Shown here one piece after another: positions 53,740-61,816 of a stretch of 64,000 nt of DNA; the first letter of the stretch is position 1; each line of letters begins with the position of its first letter. The position numbers were made by a program, and so were the translations under genes. The DNA is from an uncultured Lachnospiraceae bacterium (GTDB lineage: Bacteria; Bacillota; Clostridia; Lachnospirales; Lachnospiraceae): contig CAJJYZ010000001.1 of assembly GCA_905197485.1 (NCBI GenBank), positions 31,489 through 95,488 of the forward strand. Reading direction: 5' to 3'. The notes beneath the pieces were generated by a model. The model was not told the origin of the DNA. It worked only from the letters and a program-made list of their open reading frames with translations, and did not search any database.

Positions 53740-55406
53740 TATTTCGGTAACTTAAACGAACTTTTCAGCGATACGATTCTGTTGAATACTAACGCATCCG
53801 GTTTGGAATCTTTCGCATCCACACAGAAGTATCCCTGTCTTACGAACTGGAAGCTGTCATAAGCCTTTACGCCGTCAAAGCTTGGCTCCAGATAACAATC
53901 TTTTAAAACTGTAAGTGAGTTCGGATTTAAATTCAGAGAGCCGTCTTCTTTGTTATAGACCCCTTTTTCTTCATCTACGATATTCTCATAGAGACGGATT
54001 TCCGCCTTTGTTGCGTACGGCGCCGGTACCCAGTGAATCGTTCCTTTTACCTTACGTCCTGTAAATCCTGTTCCACATTTTGTCTCCGGATCATATGTGC
54101 AGTGAATCTCTGTCACATTTCCGTTCTCATCTTTCACAAAGCTTTCGCATTTTACAAAATATGCATGCATGAGACGCACTTCATTTCCCGGGAAGAGACG
54201 GAAGTATTTCTTCGGCGGTTCTTCCATGAAGTCTTCTCTGTCAATGTACAGTTCGCGGCAGAACGGTACTTTACGGAATCCGAGTTCCTCATTCTCCAGG
54301 TTGTTTGCAACATCCAGATATTCTACCTGTCCTTCCGGATAGTTGTCGATAATCAACTTAATCGGGTCTAAAACAGCCATCATACGTGGTTTCTTCATCT
54401 TCAGGTCTTCGCGGATGCAGTACTCTAACATCGCATAGTCTACAGAACTGTTACTCTTTGACACACCGCACAATTCCACGAACATCTTGATAGATTCCGG
54501 TGTGAATCCACGTCTTCTAAGCGCTGCAATGGATACGAGTCTCGGGTCATCCCATCCATCAACGATTCCGTCTTCCACTAATTTCTTGATATATCTCTTA
54601 CCTGTTACCACATTTGTCAGATACATTTTCGCAAACTCAATCTGACGTGGTGCCGGGTCAAATTCACATTCTCTTACAACCCAGTCATAAAGCGGTCTAT
54701 GGTCTTCAAATTCCAATGTACAGATGGAGTGTGTAATTTTTTCAATCGCATCCTCAATCGGATGTGCAAAATCATACATTGGGTAAATGCACCATTTATC
54801 CCCTGTATTATGATGCGTCAAATGTGCAACGCGGTAAATAACCGGGTCACGCATGTTAATGTTCGGCGATGCCATATCGATTTTCGCACGAAGCACCTTC
54901 TCTCCGTCTTTATATTTTCCGTCTCTCATCGCTTCGAAAAGCTCTAAGTTCTCTTCCACAGAACGTTCTCTGTATGGACTGTTCTTTCCAGGCTCTGTCA
55001 GAGTTCCCCTGTACTCACGAATCTGTTCCGCAGTCAAATCACACACATAAGCTTTTCCTTTTTTGATTAATTTTACCGCGCAATCGTACATCGCATCAAA
55101 GTAATCGGATGCGAAGAAAAGGTTGTCTCCCCAGTCTGCTCCGAGCCATTTGATATCTTCCATGATAGATTCCACAAATTCTGTCTTTTCTTTCGTCGGG
55201 TTTGTATCGTCAAAACGCATGTGGAACGTTCCATTGTATTTCTTAGCCAAACCGTAATTCAAAAGAATGGATTTCGCGTGTCCGATATGAAGATATCCAT
55301 TCGGTTCCGGTGGAAATCGTGTGCATACAGTATCATATACGCCTTCTTTTAAATCTTTATCAATTTCCATTTCAATAAAGTTTTTTGAAACTACTTCGTT
55401 TTCCAT
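53739..55406 (-). CDS. glnS: Glutaminyl-tRNA synthetase GlnS
   Basis: A 555-residue class I synthetase. The HIGH motif is in FPPEPNGYLHIGHAKSI, followed by FDDTNPTKEK, the acceptor-stem domain (YPMYDFAHPIEDAIEKITHSICTLEFEDHR) and the KMSKS-equivalent GVSKSNSSVDYAML. The C-terminal beta-barrel anticodon-binding domain (GTIHWVPAPYATKAEIRLY) is complete. Many Firmicutes lack GlnRS and use GatCAB, but a subset of Clostridia carries GlnS. It precedes and overlaps the MocR gene. Its ribosome site GGAGGAAG is close to ATG. Confidence 0.96.
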   Translation of the reverse strand: MENEVVSKNFIEMEIDKDLKEGVYDTVCTRFPPEPNGYLHIGHAKSILLNYGLAKKYNGTFHMRFDDTNPTKEKTEFVESIMEDIKWLGADWGDNLFFASDYFDAMYDCAVKLIKKGKAYVCDLTAEQIREYRGTLTEPGKNSPYRERSVEENLELFEAMRDGKYKDGEKVLRAKIDMASPNINMRDPVIYRVAHLTHHNTGDKWCIYPMYDFAHPIEDAIEKITHSICTLEFEDHRPLYDWVVRECEFDPAPRQIEFAKMYLTNVVTGKRYIKKLVEDGIVDGWDDPRLVSIAALRRRGFTPESIKMFVELCGVSKSNSSVDYAMLEYCIREDLKMKKPRMMAVLDPIKLIIDNYPEGQVEYLDVANNLENEELGFRKVPFCRELYIDREDFMEEPPKKYFRLFPGNEVRLMHAYFVKCESFVKDENGNVTEIHCTYDPETKCGTGFTGRKVKGTIHWVPAPYATKAEIRLYENIVDEEKGVYNKEDGSLNLNPNSLTVLKDCYLEPSFDGVKAYDSFQFVRQGYFCVDAKDSKPDALVFNRIVSLKSSFKLPK

Positions 55407-55546
55407 GTTCTTCCTCCAGATTCATTTATATTTAACGCAAAGAAATCCTGCGTCATTTCAACAAAATTACATAATTATCTTATACAGTTTACCACAAAGT
55501 AGAGACTCGGACAATCCTTTTTCTTTCTCTCCTTTGAAATTAGCAC

Positions 55547-55575
55547 TTGACATTCAATTTTTTCACGTTTATTAT
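55547..55575 (+). promoter_or_regulatory. Promoter of thiT
   Basis: TTGACA (55547-55552) and TATTAT (55570-55575) with a 17-base spacer, about 30 bases before the TPP aptamer. Confidence 0.65.
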
Positions 55576-55604
55576 AAAGTCTGTAAAAATTACATACGAT
55601 TGAT

Positions 55605-55695
55605 GACAAGGGAGCTTGCATGGAAACGGGCTGAGAGTGGACTGATACCGTCCAGACCTATAACCTGATTTGGATAATGCCAACGTAGGGACGCG
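55605..55695 (+). promoter_or_regulatory. TPP riboswitch (THI box)
   Basis: Conserved core elements occur in order: GGGAGCTTGCA, CGGGCTGAGAGTGG (55649 region), CCTATAACCTGATTTGG and ATAATGCCAACGTAGGGA. These are the P2/P3 and P4/P5 parts of the thiamine pyrophosphate aptamer. It heads the thiT gene and should turn it off when TPP is plentiful. Confidence 0.95.
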
Positions 55696-55715
55696 TTATA
55701 AGGGATTTTTTGAAT

Positions 55716-55752
55716 CTCCTTTGTCTTCAATCGAAGACAGGGAGGTTTTTTT
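55716..55752 (+). promoter_or_regulatory. Expression platform: terminator hairpin containing the thiT ribosome site
   Basis: Downstream of the TPP aptamer, CTCC-TT-TGTCTTC pairs with GAAGACA-G-GGAG (7 + 4 base pairs) and is followed by seven T that end at the thiT ATG (55753). The Shine-Dalgarno GGAGG (55741-55745) lies in the 3' arm. The same hairpin could therefore stop transcription or hide the ribosome site. The T run is the only spacer between GGAGG and ATG. Confidence 0.75.
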
Positions 55753-56418
55753 ATGTTTCAATTTTTAGTCAATGCAGACGGCGGGCTCACGACAGCCGGC
55801 TATGCTGTATGTATCGTAGCGGGAATCGCTTTGTTTATTCTCGCACTCGTTTTCGCAGGGAAACATTCGGACAAACATAAAATGTCCACAAAACAGCTTG
55901 TTTTCTGCGCAATGGCAATGGCGCTTGCCTTTATCACATCCTATATTAAGATATTTTCTATGCCTTGGGGCGGAAGCATCACGCTTTGCAGTATGCTCTT
56001 CATCGTGCTTATCGCCAACTGGTATGGGGTGCAGACTGGAATTCTGGTAGGCCTTGCGTATGGTATTCTCCAGTTTATTCAGGAGCCGTTCGTCCTTTCG
56101 TTCTTCCAGGTGTGCTGTGATTACATTCTTGCATTCGCCGCTTTGGGACTTGCCGGACTTTTCGCCCACAAATCCCATGGACTCGTAAAAGGTTACATCG
56201 TGGCCGTTCTTGCGCGTGGCGCGTTCCATGCAATCGGCGGCTATCTCTACTGGATGGACTATATGCCGGAGAATTTCCCACAGTCCCTGAAAAGCATCTA
56301 TCCAATCGCATACAATTACAGCTTCCTCCTTGCAGAAGCTGCAATTACAATCATTATCATCTCCATCCCGGCAGTTGCAAGTGCTTTGGGAAGAGTAAAG
56401 AAAACAGCATTATCATAA
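55753..56418 (+). CDS. thiT: ThiT, S component of an ECF thiamine transporter
   Basis: A 221-residue membrane protein with about seven helices. It belongs to the ThiT family that binds thiamine with picomolar-to-nanomolar affinity and pairs with shared EcfAA'T components. The core has STKQLVFCAMAMALAFITSYIK, MPWGGSITLCSMLFIVLIANWYG, GILQFIQEPFVLSFFQVCCDYILAF and the ligand-binding RGAFHAIGGYLYWMDYMPENFP. The first helix (residues 12-38) is an extension ahead of the typical six. No EcfA or EcfT gene is nearby. Controlled by the TPP riboswitch immediately upstream. Confidence 0.95.
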   Translation: MFQFLVNADGGLTTAGYAVCIVAGIALFILALVFAGKHSDKHKMSTKQLVFCAMAMALAFITSYIKIFSMPWGGSITLCSMLFIVLIANWYGVQTGILVGLAYGILQFIQEPFVLSFFQVCCDYILAFAALGLAGLFAHKSHGLVKGYIVAVLARGAFHAIGGYLYWMDYMPENFPQSLKSIYPIAYNYSFLLAEAAITIIIISIPAVASALGRVKKTALS

Positions 56419-56445
56419 TGTAGGAGACACGCGCGAGCGAGTTAC

Positions 56446-56484
56446 AAATGCGCCGTCACACCTCTGTGTGTAAACGGCGCATTT
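56446..56484 (+). terminator. Terminator after thiT
   Basis: Eleven-base stem AAATGCGCCGT / ACGGCGCATTT with a 17-base loop and a short T-rich tail (CGTTATT). It lies 28 bases past the stop. Confidence 0.75.
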
Positions 56485-56542
56485 CGTTATTGACAAACAC
56501 TATGTCTATACTGTATATTATATGTGTTGCATATTTGCACAA

Positions 56543-56615
56543 GCTGCTGTGGCGCAGTCGGTAGCGCGTCGCCTTGGTAAGGCGGAGGTCACGGGTTCAA
56601 GTCCCGCCAGCAGCT
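56543..56615 (+). tRNA. tRNA-Thr (anticodon GGT)
   Basis: Acceptor stem GCTGCTG / CAGCAGC (56543-56549 with 56608-56614), D-arm GGCGCAGTCGGTAGCGC, anticodon stem-loop TCGCC-TTGGTAA-GGCGG with anticodon GGT, and T-loop GGGTTCAAGTCCC. The 3' CCA is not encoded. It reads ACC and ACU, and its anticodon is complementary to the specifier codon proposed for the Thr T-box. Confidence 0.95.
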
Positions 56616-56626
56616 TTGAACATTGG

Positions 56627-56670
56627 TACAGAATTTCTTTAATTTTAAAGGGATTCTGTATTTTTATTTT
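56627..56670 (+). terminator. Terminator after tRNA-Thr
   Basis: Stem TACAGAAT / ATTCTGTA extended by weak AT pairs, followed by TTTTTATTTTT. It is 11 bases past the tRNA. Confidence 0.75.
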
Positions 56671-56720
56671 TGCAGAATTTAGGAAAAGGGGACAAAAAGG
56701 GGAAAAATCTGCAAAAGGCT

Positions 56721-57341
56721 CTACCCTTTCACAGATTTTTCTATAATTTTTTCAATCTTATTTTTAATTCTTTGCAGCGCATTATCCACAGACTTGGAGC
56801 TTTTATCCAACAATTTTGCAATGGTATGATAATCGATTCCTTGCATATGCAAATAAAAGACCCTGCTCTCCAAATCGCTCAGATTCTTTTCCAATTCTGC
56901 TTTTATCATTTCTGTGTATTCCTTGTCCAAGAACATTTCTTCCGGATTTCGGTCCCGCATTGACTGTATGGACTCGATAAGCGGCTGGTCCTCCCCTTCG
57001 TCATACAAGGAAATGTAAGAATTTAACGGTATATGCTTCTGCCGTTTCGACGCTTCGATAGCCGTATACATCTGTCTGGAAACGCACAAATCCGCAAAGC
57101 TGTAAAAAGAAGTCCCTTGCGTTTCATCATAATCCTGAACCGCCTTAAAGAGCCCAATCATCCCCTCCTGAATCAAATCATCGTTCTCCCCGCCAAGAAG
57201 GAACATGGCTTTCGCTTTCTTCTTCACAAGGAACTTATACTTGTCCATGATATAATCGGTAATCTCTTTTTCGCCTGCGCGCAGACGATGTATGAGCTGC
57301 TCGTCCGTCATCGTATCATAAGTCGCTCTATTTTTATGCAT
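56721..57341 (-). CDS. sigH: Sporulation sigma factor SigH
   Basis: A 206-residue sigma factor. Region 2 runs from DEQLIHRLRAGEKEITDYIMDKYKFLVKKKA to DLIQEGMIGLFKAVQDYDETQGTSFYSFADLCVSRQM. Region 4 is at the C-terminus (LSDLESRVFYLHMQGIDYHTIAKLLDKSSKSVDNALQRIKNKI). The length and LCVSRQMYTAIEASKRQKHIPLN motif fit SigH/Spo0H, the transition-state sigma factor needed for early sporulation genes. Its position after rlmB is the conserved Firmicutes arrangement. Its ATG overlaps the rlmB stop in TAATG. Confidence 0.94.
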   Translation of the reverse strand: MHKNRATYDTMTDEQLIHRLRAGEKEITDYIMDKYKFLVKKKAKAMFLLGGENDDLIQEGMIGLFKAVQDYDETQGTSFYSFADLCVSRQMYTAIEASKRQKHIPLNSYISLYDEGEDQPLIESIQSMRDRNPEEMFLDKEYTEMIKAELEKNLSDLESRVFYLHMQGIDYHTIAKLLDKSSKSVDNALQRIKNKIEKIIEKSVKG

Positions 57342-58093
57342 TATCCTAATCTCTGTCTTACAATCTCATATGCAAGTACCCCTGCTGCCACAGATGCATT
57401 CAGCGAATCAATCTCCCCTTTCATCGGGATGGATGCGATAAAATCACACTTTTCTTTCACGAGACGGCTCACACCTTCCCCTTCGTTCCCGATAACAAGA
57501 CCGATTGGTCCTTTCAAATTCAGGCGGTACATGCTTTCTCCACCCATATCTGCACAGACGAACCAAAGTCCTTTTTCTTTCAATTCTTCCATCGTCTTCG
57601 CAAGATTTGTCACCTTCGCAACCGGCGTGTAATTCAGCGCTCCGGCTGACGTCTTCGCCACAGTCGCAGTCAGTCCGACTGCCCGACGCTTCGGAATGAT
57701 AACGCCATGCGCGCCCGCCAGATTCGCCGTACGAATAATCGCGCCCAGATTATGCGGGTCTTCAATGTTGTCTAACAGCAGAATAAACGGGTCTTCTCCT
57801 CTTTCCTTCGCAAGCGCTAACATGTCTTCCACTTCCGCATACTCATAAGCAGCCGCATACGCAATCACGCCCTGGTGTTTTCCCGTCTCGGAAATCTGGT
57901 CCAGACGTTCTTTCGATACAAAGTTAATAATCGTATCATGCTTCTTTGCTTCGCGGACAACGGTACGGACCGGTCCATCCTGGCATCCGTCTAAAATAAA
58001 CACCTTGTCCACCGGTTTCCCGGAACGAAATGCTTCGATTACCGCATTTCTTCCTTCAATTGTCAATGACTGTATTCCTTTTTCTTCGTTCAT
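57341..58093 (-). CDS. rlmB: 23S rRNA (guanosine-2'-O)-methyltransferase RlmB
   Basis: A 250-residue SpoU-family enzyme. The N-terminal L30e-like substrate domain (IEGRNAVIEAFRSGKPVDKVFI) precedes the knotted SPOUT domain: LLLDNIEDPHNLGAIIRTA (motif 1), VIGNEGEGVSRLVKEKCD (motif 2) and IPMKGEIDSLNASVAAGVLAYEI (motif 3). It methylates the ribose of G2251 in 23S rRNA. The ATG 58093 follows AGGAGAAAG; the preceding GTG is less likely. Nine bases separate it from mrnC. Confidence 0.95.
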   Translation of the reverse strand: MNEEKGIQSLTIEGRNAVIEAFRSGKPVDKVFILDGCQDGPVRTVVREAKKHDTIINFVSKERLDQISETGKHQGVIAYAAAYEYAEVEDMLALAKERGEDPFILLLDNIEDPHNLGAIIRTANLAGAHGVIIPKRRAVGLTATVAKTSAGALNYTPVAKVTNLAKTMEELKEKGLWFVCADMGGESMYRLNLKGPIGLVIGNEGEGVSRLVKEKCDFIASIPMKGEIDSLNASVAAGVLAYEIVRQRLG

Positions 58094-58102
58094 CACTTTC
58101 TC

Positions 58103-58558
58103 CTACGATTCTTCCAAACTATCCAATCCAATCTTTACAAGATTTATCAGACGCTTCATATCTTTTTTCAAATACAGGTATCCCATCAATGCCTCGAAGC
58201 CCGTCGCCCGTCTGTAATCCGTCAACGTCTGATTCTTTGCCGGCGATACCGATTTTGCATTTCTGCCGCGTTTATAAATGGCATGTTCCTCCTCAGTCAA
58301 AAGTTCCTGCAACACGCGCATCATTTTGGACTGTGCAGACGCCTGTACCAATTCACTTGTTCTTGCATGCAGCTTCTGTACCTGCTGATTTCCCTCGTTG
58401 ATTACAAGCGTTTTAATTACAAGGTCGTATATACTGTCCCCGATATAGGCCAATGTGAGAGGCGAATATTCCCGGATATCCACCTCTTTCATATGAAATA
58501 CGTCCCGCATGTAAGAATCCAGTTCTACCGTCTGCTCTTTTTCTACGCTCTTTTCCAT
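58103..58558 (-). CDS. mrnC: Mini-ribonuclease III
   Basis: A 151-residue dimeric RNase III-like enzyme consisting of the catalytic domain only, without the double-stranded-RNA-binding domain. It matures 23S rRNA ends. It has YSPLTLAYIGDSIYDLVIKTLVI with the catalytic acidic residues in GDSIYDL, the KLHARTSELVQASAQ segment and FEALMGYLYLK. It overlaps the cysS stop by 16 bases and is followed closely by rlmB, as in other Firmicutes. Confidence 0.93.
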   Translation of the reverse strand: MEKSVEKEQTVELDSYMRDVFHMKEVDIREYSPLTLAYIGDSIYDLVIKTLVINEGNQQVQKLHARTSELVQASAQSKMMRVLQELLTEEEHAIYKRGRNAKSVSPAKNQTLTDYRRATGFEALMGYLYLKKDMKRLINLVKIGLDSLEES

Positions 58559-59949
58559 TTTACCCCTTCTCTTGTATCTTCTAATATGATTCCTTTTTCC
58601 AGTAACTCATCTCTGATTGCGTCCGCGCGTGCAAAATCTTTCGCTTTTCTTGCTGCCTGACGCTCTTCAATCAAGGCTTCAATATCTTCCGCAAGGATTT
58701 CTTCCTCTTTCTCCACAATCAATCCAAGTACATCCGACAATCTCACAATCAATTCCAGAAGTCCCTGCAAGTATTCTTTGGAAGATTCCCCGTTTGCTGT
58801 TGTGTTCGCATATTTTACAAGGTCGAAAATGGACGCGATTGCATCCGCTGTATTAAAGTCATCTTCCATCGCCATCTCGTATGCCTTCACAAATTCCTCT
58901 GTTTTCACAAACGCTTCCTTCTCTTCTTCCGTCATCGTCTCTACTGCGCTTACTCCGAGAAGATGTTTCAAATTAGAGACTGCCGTCAAAATACGCTCCA
59001 ACCCATTCTTGGAAGCTTCCATCAAGTCTGCGCTGAAGTTCAGCGGACTTCTGTAGTGGGCGCTTAACATGAAGAAACGAAGTACCTGAAGGTCATACTG
59101 CTCTCCGATTTCCCTGACTGTACGGAAATTGCCAAGAGATTTTGACATCTTATGATTGTCAATATTTAAAAACGCATTATGCATCCAATATTTTGCAAAT
59201 TCCTTGCCGTTCGCTGCCTCGCTCTGTGCGATTTCATTTTCATGATGAGGGAATACAAGGTCTTCGCCTCCCGCGTGAATATCAATCTGCTCTCCCAAGT
59301 ATTTTTTTGACATGACAGAACATTCGATATGCCATCCCGGGCGTCCCTCACACCATGGGGATTCCCAAGCCGGCTCTCCTTCTTTCTTCGGTTTCCAAAG
59401 TACAAAATCCAGCGGGTCTTCTTTCTCGTCTTCTCCTGTAACAAGAAGTGTTCGTCCACCGGAACGAAGGTCATCGATGTTCTTATGAGACAACTTTCCG
59501 TAATCTTTGAAGCTTCTTGTACGGAAATAAACTGTTCCATTCTTCTCATAAGCATAGCCCTTTTCAATCAAGTCCGCAATCATCTCCACCATTCCGCAGA
59601 TTTCTTCTGTGGCAAGCGGATGCTTCGTTGCAGGCTTCACGTTCATAGCAGCCATATCCTTTTTGCATTCTTCGATATAACGTTTCGAAATCTCGTTTGC
59701 AGAAACGCCTTCTTCAATCGCTTTTTTAATAATCTTATCGTCCACATCCGTAAAGTTCGATACGAAATTCACTTCATATCCTTTGTATTCAAAGTACCTT
59801 CTCACCGTATCAAATACAATCATCGGTCTTGCATTTCCGATATGAATGAGATTGTAAACGGTTGGCCCGCAGACGTACATTTTCACTTTTCCTTCTTCCA
59901 ACGGAACAAATTCCTCTTTTCTTTTTGTCAATGTATTATATAGTTTCAT
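58543..59949 (-). CDS. cysS: Cysteinyl-tRNA synthetase CysS
   Basis: A 468-residue class I synthetase. The N-terminus has KMYVCGPTVYNLIHIGNARPMIVFD (zinc Cys28 and HIGH motif). It also has CSVMSKKYLGEQIDIHAGGEDLVFPHHENE (zinc ligands) and the KMSKS motif in NHKMSKSLGNF. A helical C-terminal domain finishes the protein. It lies 19 bases after cysE and overlaps mrnC, so charging and synthesis of cysteine are encoded together under the Cys T-box. Confidence 0.97.
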   Translation of the reverse strand: MKLYNTLTKRKEEFVPLEEGKVKMYVCGPTVYNLIHIGNARPMIVFDTVRRYFEYKGYEVNFVSNFTDVDDKIIKKAIEEGVSANEISKRYIEECKKDMAAMNVKPATKHPLATEEICGMVEMIADLIEKGYAYEKNGTVYFRTRSFKDYGKLSHKNIDDLRSGGRTLLVTGEDEKEDPLDFVLWKPKKEGEPAWESPWCEGRPGWHIECSVMSKKYLGEQIDIHAGGEDLVFPHHENEIAQSEAANGKEFAKYWMHNAFLNIDNHKMSKSLGNFRTVREIGEQYDLQVLRFFMLSAHYRSPLNFSADLMEASKNGLERILTAVSNLKHLLGVSAVETMTEEEKEAFVKTEEFVKAYEMAMEDDFNTADAIASIFDLVKYANTTANGESSKEYLQGLLELIVRLSDVLGLIVEKEEEILAEDIEALIEERQAARKAKDFARADAIRDELLEKGIILEDTREGVKWKRA

Positions 59950-59968
59950 GCTCTTCCTCCTGTTATCC

Positions 59969-60643
59969 TTACTTTTCTTTCTTTGGATGCATACAATGCA
60001 TTGCCTGTATCATCTCTTCCAGCTGTTCTTTCAGCGCAATATTTTTCTCCTGAAGCTCCCGAATATCCTGAAGCACCGGGTCCGGCAAATGGGTCTGGTC
60101 CATATCTGCCCGAGGAACTTTTTTATCGTTTCTTCTTACAATCCGCCCAGGAACCCCTACGACTGTGCAATTCGGCGGGACTTCGCTCAACACGACAGAG
60201 CCCGCTCCAATCTTAGAGTTTTCACCGATGGTAAAGGAACCGATTACTTTTGCTCCCGCGCTAATCATGACATTGTCCTGAATCGTCGGATGCCGTTTTC
60301 CTTTCTCTTTTCCGGTTCCTCCGAGCGTAACACCTTGATATAATGTCACATTATTCCCGATGACTGTCGTTTCTCCGATAATCACACCGCTTCCATGGTC
60401 GATAAAAAGGCCTTTCCCAATCTTAGCGCCCGGATGAATCTCAATTCCCGTCTTACGCGCTGCCCTTTGGGAAATCCATCTTGCCCAAAAGTAATGTTTC
60501 CTACGGTAGAGCCGATGCGCCACCCGGTAACTCAGCATTACCTTAAAGCTGGGATATAGCAGAACTTCAAGATTACTCTTAATCGCAGGGTCACGTTCTT
60601 TGATGACCTGCAGTTCTTCCCGTATATACGATAAGATTCCCAT
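59969..60643 (-). CDS. cysE: Serine O-acetyltransferase CysE
   Basis: A 224-residue left-handed beta-helix acetyltransferase making O-acetylserine, the carbon skeleton of cysteine. The N-terminal helical part is short (VIKERDPAIKSNLEVLLYPSFKVMLSYRVAH). Hexapeptide repeats follow: GIEIHPGAKIGKGLFIDHGSGVIIGE, TLYQGVTLGGTGK, HPTIQDNVMISAGAKVIGS and GAGSVVLSEVPPNCTVVGVPGRIV. ATG 60643 is used; it follows GGGAGGAT. The C-terminus is a coiled helix ending MHPKKEK. It is the first gene of the Cys T-box operon. Confidence 0.95.
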   Translation of the reverse strand: MGILSYIREELQVIKERDPAIKSNLEVLLYPSFKVMLSYRVAHRLYRRKHYFWARWISQRAARKTGIEIHPGAKIGKGLFIDHGSGVIIGETTVIGNNVTLYQGVTLGGTGKEKGKRHPTIQDNVMISAGAKVIGSFTIGENSKIGAGSVVLSEVPPNCTVVGVPGRIVRRNDKKVPRADMDQTHLPDPVLQDIRELQEKNIALKEQLEEMIQAMHCMHPKKEK

Positions 60644-60702
60644 AACATCCTCCCTTCTGAAAAGAATGTGCATTTTCCATTCATCGCGCGAACAGTTTCC
60701 GA

Positions 60703-60955
60703 AAAAAAGCGGATAATCCCATCTCCTCTAAGAGACGAAATTATCCGCGGTTCCACTCTTCTAAAGGGACTTAGATTCCCTTCACTCAAAGGCATGTAAC
60801 GTATGCCAAACGTACCTGACTACTAAAAATTTCTTTCATTCGCCAGGTCTGCTCCCGAATGCACTTCACAAATTCTTTCCTAAAGACTGCTTGCAGCCGG
60901 TGACAGTCTCTCTCTGTTAGTTTAAAATATGCTACTCTTTTCGTTCAACGCCTTT
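60703..60955 (-). promoter_or_regulatory. T-box riboswitch, cysteine type
   Basis: Leader of the cysE operon: stem I with specifier TGC (complement of GCA at 60861-60863) in GAAG-TGC-ATTCGG, the T-box sequence AGAGTGGAACCGCGG (60745-60759), and the terminator stem GCGGATAAT / ATTATCCGC (60710-60718 with 60740-60748) followed by seven T. Uncharged tRNA-Cys should open transcription into cysE and onward. Confidence 0.93.
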
Positions 60956-60976
60956 TCTTATTCTATATATGGTATC

Positions 60977-61005
60977 ATTGTATGCAAAACCAATCTGTTT
61001 GTCAA
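60977..61005 (-). promoter_or_regulatory. Promoter of the cysE operon
   Basis: Minus-strand TTGACA (61000-61005) and TACAAT (60977-60982) with an exact 17-base spacer, about 25 bases before the start of stem I. Confidence 0.82.
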
Positions 61006-61031
61006 CTACCACCTTGAGAAATTCTTCTCGC

Positions 61032-61772
61032 CTATGCCTGTGTCGCACCGTCTACCGACAAAACAGTTCCTGTTACATAACTTGCCAAATCGCTTGCCAG
61101 GAACAGAATCGCATTGGCAACTTCCTCCGGTTCCCCGATTCTCCGAAGCGGAATCGGTGCAGAAATTCTCTCTACCATTTCTTTCGGAAGGGCCGCCACC
61201 ATATCTGTTCTCGTGACTCCCGGCGCAACCGCGTTGACACGAATATTATGCGGTCCCAATTCTCTTGCAAGAGATTTCGTCAGACCATTGACCGCAAATT
61301 TCGATGCCGGATAACCGCATCCTGCTGGTTGACCGTAAATGCTAACCATGGAACTTGTATTTACAATAGCTCCTTTCCCCTGCTCTTTCATGATTCTTGC
61401 CGCCGCCTGGCTGCACACAAACACCGCATTCACATTGAGTTCCATAATCTTCGCAAAGTCCTCCGGTTTGTAGTCAAACAGGCTGTCTCTTGCCGAGATT
61501 CCCGCATTATTTACGAGAATATCCAAGCTTCCAAACTGGGCTGTTACTTTTTCAAACGCTTCTTTTACCTCCTCCGGATTCGTAAGAGACGGACATAATC
61601 CCATCACATTTTCTGCCGGATATTCTTTCAATCCTTCCAGCGCCTTATCCACCGTTTCCTGTCTGGAACCGAAAACAGCCACTTTCGCGCCCTGATTCAG
61701 AAATGTTCTCACAGTCGCAAATCCAATCCCTCTCGTTCCTCCTGTCACTACCGCTACTTTTCCTTTTAACAT
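61032..61772 (-). CDS. Short-chain dehydrogenase, FabG/BaiA-like
   Basis: A 246-residue SDR. The NAD(P) motif TGGTRGIG is at 10-17, NNAG at 88-91, catalytic Ser140/141, Tyr154 and Lys158 (YPASK), and APGVTRTDM and SVDGA at the C-terminus. The N-terminal stretch GGTRGIGFATVRTFLNQGAKVAVFG and LKEYPAENVMGLCPSLT resembles BaiA-type 3-alpha-hydroxysteroid dehydrogenases from bile-acid 7-dehydroxylating clostridia (comparison from memory). FabG is the conservative reading. AAGGAGG precedes ATG. Its stop is 27 bases before the cysE promoter. Confidence 0.85.
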   Translation of the reverse strand: MLKGKVAVVTGGTRGIGFATVRTFLNQGAKVAVFGSRQETVDKALEGLKEYPAENVMGLCPSLTNPEEVKEAFEKVTAQFGSLDILVNNAGISARDSLFDYKPEDFAKIMELNVNAVFVCSQAAARIMKEQGKGAIVNTSSMVSIYGQPAGCGYPASKFAVNGLTKSLARELGPHNIRVNAVAPGVTRTDMVAALPKEMVERISAPIPLRRIGEPEEVANAILFLASDLASYVTGTVLSVDGATQA

Positions 61773-61816
61773 ATGCGTTCCTCCTTATTTTCAAAGCAGA
61801 TTCCTGCTCCGCATTC

